Source: Hygrophila difformis (Eukaryota; Streptophyta; Magnoliopsida; Lamiales; Acanthaceae). Taken from it: a DNA stretch of 64,000 bases. The DNA lies in assembly GCA_030278955.1 (NCBI GenBank), contig JAOANR010000003.1, positions 59,823,628-59,887,627 of the forward strand, given 5' to 3'. Numbering within the stretch: position 1 is the first letter of the stretch; every line of letters starts with the position of its first letter. Under the pieces are notes generated by a model. The model was not told the origin of the DNA, did not search any database, and saw only the letters and a program-made list of their open reading frames with translations. Of this stretch, positions 57,787 to 64,000 are shown one piece after another. The position numbers and the translations under genes are program-made.

Positions 57787-58310
57787 GGAGGTGATTTTGG
57801 CTTTTGCTTCTGCCAAAAACACTTCTAGTTGAAATTAGTGTTTGTTTTGGCTTTTAAGAAAAAACAAAAGCACCTCGAAAAGCCAAAAAAGTGCTTCTGG
57901 GAGAAGCAACCCAAAAGGTGCTTTTCCCAAAAGTAGAAGCTAGAAGCACCTCGTAAAATGTGCAATGACTTAAATACCCCCACTACTTAATATAAATTAC
58001 ACTATAAATATATCTTAATATCATATTAAGTATCACGTCATTTTTGGTAATTACTACATTCCAAAAGCACTTTTCATTTTTATTCATCCAAACATATTTT
58101 ATAGAAAAAGCCGCTTTTCAAACATTCCATCCAAACACAAAAGTCACATGCTTTTGCTTTTGACTTCCGCTTCTGCTTCTACTTTTGGCTTCTGCTTTTT
58201 TCAAAAGCCAATCCAAACGGGCCCTTACATGCTTTTGCTTTTGACTTCTGCTTCTGCTTCTACTTTTGGCTTCTACTTTCTTCAAAAACCAATCCAAACG
58301 GGTCCTTAAT
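57787..58310. mobile_element. hAT-like MITE (element A) with duplicated right end
   Basis: The left part reads GATTTTGGCTTTTGCTTCTG and the right part ends CAAAAGCCAATCCAAACGGGCCC at about 58216, a terminal inverse of the phrase GGTTTGGCTTTTG. The last 80 bp are repeated at about 58228-58306. The inner part has GCACCTCGAAAAGCC and AGAAGCACCTCGTAAAATGTG phrases. Ends of this kind are typical of non-autonomous hAT elements. I cannot define a target duplication. Confidence 0.55.
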
Positions 58311-58506
58311 AACTCAAGCTCGGTACAAGTAAAAATTCTAAAAGTTTTATATTGAAAAACTACAAGACGAGACGAATTTAACAAGGTTCTAATTAGTTAG
58401 TATATTTTTCTTGTATAACTATGATAAAAATAGAAGTTAATAAAGCCATACAATACATAATAACAAAAATCAAATTATAATACATCAAAAAAGCCGGAGG
58501 GAGTAT

Positions 58507-60024
58507 GGCCGTTTGGAATTGCTTTTGCAAAGATGCTTTGGCTTTTGTTTCTGTCAAAAATAATTTTGATGAAAAAATAGTACTATTTGGTTTGGCTTTT
58601 TAGAAAAAGCAAAAGCACCTCGAAAAGCTGCAAAAGTATTTCTTGGAGAAACAGTCCAGGGAGTGTTTCTCCGAAAAACAGAATCCAAAAGCACCTAGTA
58701 ATGTGTGCAAAGTCTTAAATGCCCCCATTAATATATTTAAATTACAATATAAATATGTACTATCCTCATAAGTAGTATGTATTTTTTTGGGTAACTATAA
58801 CATTCCAAAAGCATTTTCATCTTTCCACATCCAAACACATTTTTGAAAAAAAAAAACTGATTTTCAAACATTCCATCAAACAAAAAAATTGGAAAAAAGG
58901 CCAAATATATCCTTTTTGTTTAAAAAAAAGCCAAATCTATCCTTTTTCTATTTTATTACCGAATTTATCCTCTACATATGCTAATTATATCCGGAAATAT
59001 CCTAAATTCACTAATCGTGGAATGCCTGCTGACGTGGCAATAAATTAACTTAAACCCTACACGCTGGATCGAATTTGAAGTGTGTCTCAATTAGGGCTGG
59101 GGAAATATACCGAATATATTGTATACCGCACATACTATATCGAAAAAATACCGAAAATATCGAAATTTTCGGTATACCATAATTTTCGGTATGGTATCAT
59201 ACCGTACCGTAAGATTTCGGTACGGTAACGGTATAAATTTTTTGATACCGCGGTATATCACTGCCGTACCGAACTTTGGTATATACCACGATTTCGGTAT
59301 ATAATGTGATACCGTTATATACCTTAATATCGGTATGTTGGTATATAGCAAAAGTTCGGTATGCCGGTATATACCGCAATCCCGGTATGTCGGTATGTAG
59401 TGAACATTCGGTATGTCGGTATATACCGCGATACTGTATGTCGGTATGTACTGAATGTTCGGTATAGCGGTATATACCGAACTTACCGGAATGTCGGTAT
59501 GGAAATATTTCATACCGAAACTTGCGATATACCGAAGATCGGTATACCGAAATGTTCGATACGGTAACGGTATGAAATTTTTCATACCGTAAAGTTCGGT
59601 AAGGTATACGGTACGGAAAAAATTTTTCGGTGTGATACCGTACCGAAAATTACGGTATACCGAAAATTTCGATATTTCTTTTTTCGATACGGTATGTGCG
59701 GTATGCGGTATACTCGGTATTTTTCCCCAAGCCCTAATTGAGAGACACATCAAATCCCATCCAGCGTGTAGGGTTTAAGTTAATTTATTGTCACGTCAGC
59801 AGCCATTTCACGATTAATGAATTTAGGATATTTCCGGATATAATTAGCATATGTAAAGAATAAATTCGGTAATAAAATAAAAAAAAGATAGATTTGACTT
59901 TTTTTAAAACAAAACGGATATATTTGGCCTTTTTTCCCAAAAAAATTATATGATTCTATTTTTGACTTTCACTTCAACTTCTATTTTTAGCATCTACTTT
60001 TTTCAAAAATCAATCCAAATGGCC
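58507..60024. mobile_element. hAT-like MITE (element B), interrupted by a foldback element
   Basis: The left half (58507-58890) starts GGCCGTTTGGAATTGC and the right half (59948-60024) ends ATCAATCCAAATGGCC, an inverted pair. The inner phrase GCACCTCGAAAAGC occurs as in element A. Removing 58891-59937 with one copy of the 10-bp duplication restores the continuity seen in element A (CCATCxAACA ... TTTTTGACTTxCxCTTC). Confidence 0.65.
58891..59937. mobile_element. Mutator-like foldback element, copy 2, nested in a hAT-like MITE
   Basis: It starts GGAAAAAAGGCCAAATA and ends GGCCTTTTTTCC, with an exact 10-bp duplication CAAAAAAATT at 58881-58890 and 59938-59947. The arms share GACGTGGCAAT, CCCTACACGCTGGATC and CTACATATGCTAATTATATCC with copy 1 (4400-5074). 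Between the arms, 59105-59725 is an array of GGTATACCG, TTCGGTAT and TACCGAAA words whose halves are inverted to each other, so the whole element could fold into one hairpin with arms near 500 bp. It is non-coding. Confidence 0.88.
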
Positions 60025-60249
60025 ATGTATATTAAAGAAGATACTAGGGACTACTACTACACTAAATATTGGTGAATATGGGAAGTATTTTTATTTTTTT
60101 ACTTGGCATATAGGGACATAGGTTAGGCATCGTTTGGTGGGATTGAAAGATCTTTTCGGCCGCAATCCAGTTTGTCAAATGAAAGAATATTTGACCATTT
60201 TGCAACCTAACATTCGTACAATAATACTCCTTCCTATAGAGAGTACTTA

Positions 60250-60426
60250 CTCCGTTTTTTCTAAGTTTAATGTTTCTCATTTGTACATATGTCTATGTAT
60301 ATTTTAAACTATTAATAATTCAAATTGGGTATATTTTTTTATATAATTATAACAAAAATAGAAGTTAAAGTGCTACAATAAACATTAAAAAAGTTAAAAT
60401 GTTACATTTAAAATAAATGGAGGGAG
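60250..60426. mobile_element. Stowaway-like MITE
   Basis: It is flanked by TA, starts CTCCGTTTTTTC and ends AATGGAGGGAG. The interior is a short version of the family (177 bp). Confidence 0.7.
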
Positions 60427-60539
60427 TACATATGGTGATATGGACAAGGAAAATTTGTGCAATAATATTGAGATGTACTGATAAACCAACCACGGATTTA
60501 GGATAATTGGATTTGGAAAATGAGTGCACACTTTTTCTC

Positions 60540-60800
60540 ATCTATTAATAAAGGGGTGTGGCTTGTGTGCTGTCAACAACACATACAGGCAATATGGAAT
60601 GATGACTACGCATAGAAAAATGATGTCAGAGCAATGAAAAATGATGTCTGTGTGAAATGATGTGTGCGTATGAAAAAAATAAAATATTATAAAATGGGCA
60701 ACATCATTTTTCATTGAGCTAACATCATTTTTCATAGCGTGGACATCATTTATAACCCTGTCTGTACCTGCTGACAATAATATTGCCAGCACCAAAACCG
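60540..60800. repeat. Inverted repeat block with AAAAATGATGTC words
   Basis: The left half has GAAAAATGATGTC twice and the right half ACATCATTTTTCAT twice, in inverse orientation; the outer parts read CTGTCAACAACACATACAGG and CTGTACCTGCTGACAATAAT. It looks like a foldback MITE of about 240 bp with no coding capacity. Confidence 0.5.
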
Positions 60801-61424
60801 GACGGTTAATAAAGCATAGTACTATATACTACTACATAGTAGTGTAATGAAGAACGGATGCGAATAAGATAAGTTAACAAGACAATTACTTAGCCCATCC
60901 ATGCAATTGTTTCTTACTAGTATTTTTATTTATTTATTTTTTAATTCAACAACACTGCTGCCACTGCCAGTTAGTTTATGCTATAATAATATACTACTAG
61001 TAATTAATCTCTCCATTTAATTTGCTTTAAAAGGGTACGGTACGTCTCTCCCTAGCTAAATGATCCATCATGCTTTAATTACCTGACAGTAAAATTTCAA
61101 AATCTCTGTGTTTTTTTTTTTTTTTTTTTTGTTACTATCATTTAATTTGGTTCGCAAGTAATATTGTTTCATTTGGATATATGGCTGCCTGGCTCTCATT
61201 GTTGTCTTGTAGAGTCTAACGTGGCGTTCTTTCGCACCCAATAAGCATGTTTCTTAAACACAAGTGATAAGTAGCCATTTTCACTTACTTTTAACTTATC
61301 ATCAATATATAATATTTCCCCCTTTTTTTATTTATTTTTAACACACATTGACTTTTTATACAAGTTTAACTCAAAAATTCTATTGTAGTTATACAAAAAT
61401 AGAGGGGTAAAAGATTGTGTGCAG

Positions 61425-61444
61425 GTGACTGCATATGCAGTCAC
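61425..61444. repeat. Perfect 20-bp palindrome
   Basis: GTGACTGCATATGCAGTCAC reads the same on both strands. It stands at the start of a region (61425-61570) with repeated GTGATGAGAxAGATGTTTTxTGTGAT phrases. Confidence 0.9.
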
Positions 61445-62050
61445 GGTATATGTGATATAAGAGTTGTATTGTGTGATGAATAAAATTTTACGTTTGATAC
61501 GATGAGAGAGATGTTTTGTGTGATAGAAGAATATGTGATGAGAAAGATGTTTTATGTGATGCGGGATATAATTTTTGTGACGTTTACATATACATACTTT
61601 TAAAGGAATAGTACTTTAACCAGCTACATTAATTAAAGCACCGGCCTTGCTTCTAAATATTCTCATAATAAAAAAGTCAAATAGTCTCTAAAATCTATGT
61701 ATCAATCCACTATATATAAAAAAAGTAAGCATAATAGTCAATCTATATATAGACTTGATTACATATGAACACAAAACCTAGATTAATTAATTAAATAATC
61801 AATCAATTAAGACACACAATTATTTAGCATTATCTGAATTAAATCACTAAATTATAAATGGTGTTGACTTTATACCTTTAATAGACTTGTCGTTACCAAT
61901 AATAATATTTAAAATTAATTATTTCACAAAACCCTAAGCCTACTTAGGGCATACATATACATACACACATAAGCAACTAACTAAGAAACTTCGAGCTGAA
62001 CTAGTAAAAATAATGGTTGTACTAAACCTCGATCCAAGCGTATGTATTCT

Positions 62051-62094
<44 letters not shown>

Positions 62095-62209
62095 TTAATA
62101 ATTATATATGCCAGTAGTAGTATATTGTTAGGGTCAAATTTTATTCATCTCACCTGACCATGTATGCATCTAAAAAAAATATACTTCATCACTACGTGCA
62201 AGTGAGATA

Positions 62210-62465
62210 CTTTCCGTTCCTAAATAAATACAACATATCCACATTTCACGCAATTCAATGCATATTTTTAATCCATAATAACTCAAATTCCACACAAGTG
62301 AAAATTATGCAAATTTGATATTCTAAATCTATGCGATTAGACGAATCCAACAAGATCTCACTTGACTATATTTTATCTTATATAATTGTATTAAAAAGTC
62401 GAGTCAAAGCTACTCAATGAACAGTGACAAAAGTCAAAATGAGCAAATAAAAAAAAAGGAGGTAG
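62210..62465. mobile_element. Stowaway-like MITE
   Basis: It is flanked by TA, starts CTTTCCGTTCC and ends AAAGGAGGTAG. The interior has GATTAGACGAATCCAACAAG, as in the other copies. Confidence 0.75.
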
Positions 62466-62900
62466 TATATAATAATTAAAGACCCTGATTTGTCAATAGG
62501 AACCACCTTCCCCTTATATAACACAATATTAAATTTATAAAGTGTCTCTAATTATATAATTAATTAATCACAAGATTGATACACATATTCAATACATGGA
62601 CATTTTATTCCGTAATTGATTGAATTGTTCGATTTTTCATAGGCGACTTTAATTTTTAATTTCAAGTACATATATATATATTTTTTTTCTTATGGCCATT
62701 TTCTTGTCCGTATAAGATAGCATTACTTTATCTTGTAGTGTTTATTTATAACTTGGAATCTTGGGAGAAATTCAAATCTCATACCAATGGTGTGTGTGTA
62801 TATATATATATATTTAAAAAATTATACTCACATTCTTGTGAACAATTATTGCATTTCTCGAAGAATATATATAATATATGAAAAAGGGTTAATAATGCAC

Positions 62901-62938
62901 AGCCAATCCAGCTCATGTGACTGGTATGCATAAATAGT
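62901..62938 (+). promoter_or_regulatory. Probable core promoter of the I9 gene
   Basis: AGCCAATCC at 62901-62909 is CCAAT-box-like and GCATAAATAG at 62929-62938 is TATA-like. A CA/CT-rich leader follows from about 62960. The spacing fits plant promoters. Confidence 0.5.
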
Positions 62939-63031
62939 CCCCAAATCCCTTCCCTCATTCTTCATACACAACACCCACAACTCTTTTCACTTCAGTGTTC
63001 CTCTTAGGTTTCATTTCATTTCTTTAGAGGG

Positions 63032-63033
<2 letters not shown>

Positions 63034-63068
<35 letters not shown>
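63034..63068 (+). repeat. Poly-A tract (35 A) in the presumed 5' leader of the I9 gene
   Basis: Thirty-five A in a row lie between the presumed promoter (62901-62938) and the ATG at 63248. GGGGGGG phrases follow twice (63138-63180). Confidence 0.9.
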
Positions 63069-63071
<3 letters not shown>

Positions 63072-63247
63072 GAAAAAAAAATCAATAATATCATCATCTT
63101 TTTCTTTGTAAAAACAAAAAAGAAGATTATACAACAGAAGGGGGGGTTTATCCTCGAAAAAAAAAACAGAAGGGGGGGTTTATTAGGGGGTGAGAGTTAT
63201 ATATATAGATATATAGGCAGGCAGATATAGAGAGAGGTAGAGATCAA

Positions 63248-63743
63248 ATGGATGGCACAAAAGCTGAGCTACATTTCGTTTTCATGAACTACGATCCCCA
63301 ATACGAGCGCCTCCGATCCAACAAGTATATATGTCCTCGTCCTTACCACCAGCTTGTTTAAATTCCATTACATTTTTGTTTTATTGTGTAATAATAATTA
63401 ATGAATATACCATTATATATACAGAACAAAGAGAGGGGCACAGGAGCTGGATTTGTACCTGAGCAGGAAACATGATGAGGTGCTGGCCAAGAATCTGCAG
63501 CCAGGGACTTACAACAAGACCCTCTCTTTGGTCATTGTCGATGGATTTGCCGTTGAAATCACTGAGGATCAGGTAATTAATTTATTAATAATCTCTCTAT
63601 CTACACATATATATATATATACAAATTAAAGTTAATTCGATGTTGTTGAATTTGAGGTAATTAAATTGTATGGTTGCAAGGCGGAAGTGCTTAGATCTGC
63701 AAAAGAAGTGAGGATTGTGGAGAAAAATCAAGAGCTTGCTTGA
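63248..63743 (+). CDS. Stand-alone inhibitor I9 (subtilisin-propeptide-like) protein
   Basis: Exons 63248-63324, 63425-63572 and 63681-63743 join to 95 residues. The whole protein is one I9 domain: AELHFVFMNYDPQYE at the start, DLYLSRKHDEVLAKNL in the helix, then TLSLVIVDGFAVEITEDQ and AEVLRSAKEVRIVEKNQ, the usual NGFAVxLTxxQAxxL...EVxxV pattern with Asp for Asn. In plants this domain is normally the prodomain of subtilases; alone it can act as a tight inhibitor or intramolecular-type chaperone of them. There is no signal peptide and no catalytic domain following in the remaining window, and the stop codon is followed by untranslated-looking DNA. I infer a small intracellular subtilase inhibitor-like protein. 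Intact, three exons. Confidence 0.85.
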
Positions 63744-64000
63744 TCGATGCTGCTGATTTCATCGTCATTAAATATATTTATTTATATATGTATTTATGTA
63801 TGTATGTGTGTGTATGGAAGTGGGGATTATTAATGATTGGTTATTATTAGTAGTGTAGTGAGTTTTGGGAGTAAGATTGAGAAAAAATGGTGCAGTGGAC
63901 ATTTCGAGTGTATTATTGGCCAATTAACGATTATATTAATCTAATTGGGAAATAATGATCCAGGGATTAACAATCATGGACTAAATATATATAATTGTGA

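Larger units (their letters stand above)
60801..62895. other. Intergenic region before the I9 gene
   Basis: No gene seen outside the repeats listed. A TA repeat lies at 62057-62092 and a T-tract at about 61111-61130. Confidence 0.5.

Noticed and set aside
59091..59753. A 220-codon open frame on the minus strand
   Set aside because: It is a translation of the GGTATACCG word array in the foldback element (repeating Tyr-Ile-Pro/Arg-Tyr), with no domain.

Overview
The window is nuclear DNA of a flowering plant, most likely a eudicot. Genes have GT-AG introns, intergenic DNA is very AT-rich, and families typical of angiosperms are present: a PYR/PYL abscisic acid receptor, a plant-type GH28 polygalacturonase, B3 domains, Stowaway-like MITEs, a Ty1/copia element and a plant-type Helitron. 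I cannot fix the species from the sequence.

Layout. (1) 1-5385: gene-free and MITE-rich, with a 675-bp Mutator-like foldback element at 4400-5074 whose right end lies about 310 bp before the next start codon. (2) 5386-6737: an intact three-exon PYL8/PYL9-type ABA receptor. (3) 6738-9105: gene-free, with long G and C homopolymers. (4) 9106-14750 and 47375-47531: one defective Ty1/copia retrotransposon whose 3' LTR is cut in two. (5) About 14751-47374: the DNA that cuts it, a Helitron of about 32.6 kb inserted in the TA tract of that LTR. It ends in a hairpin plus CTAG followed by T. It carries an open six-exon Rep-helicase gene (1498 codons), an open nine-exon RPA-like single-strand binding protein gene (628 codons), open B3-domain genes and decayed copies of them. 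It also holds fragments resembling host genes: mitochondrial CPN60, a bHLH-MYC_N protein, a CCCH zinc finger, a CLC-c-type chloride channel, and several I cannot name. (6) 47532-50950: gene-free, with MITEs, a tRNA-derived SINE-like remnant and a very small retroposon. (7) 50963-53449: an intact five-exon GH28 gene. (8) 53450-63247: gene-free, with palindromic blocks and nested MITEs, including a second and larger member of the Mutator-like foldback family. (9) 63248-63743: an intact three-exon gene for a stand-alone inhibitor I9 domain.

How it fits together. The resident genes are PYL, GH28 and I9; the rest is mobile DNA or spacer. The most interesting object is the Helitron. Its two replication genes read open through every inferred splice junction. 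Two B3 genes between the RPA gene and the 3' end are also open, while the neighbouring captured fragments are broken. This suggests, as inference only, that the B3 proteins are maintained cargo or accessory factors. The nesting order is clear: copia first, then the Helitron inside its LTR.
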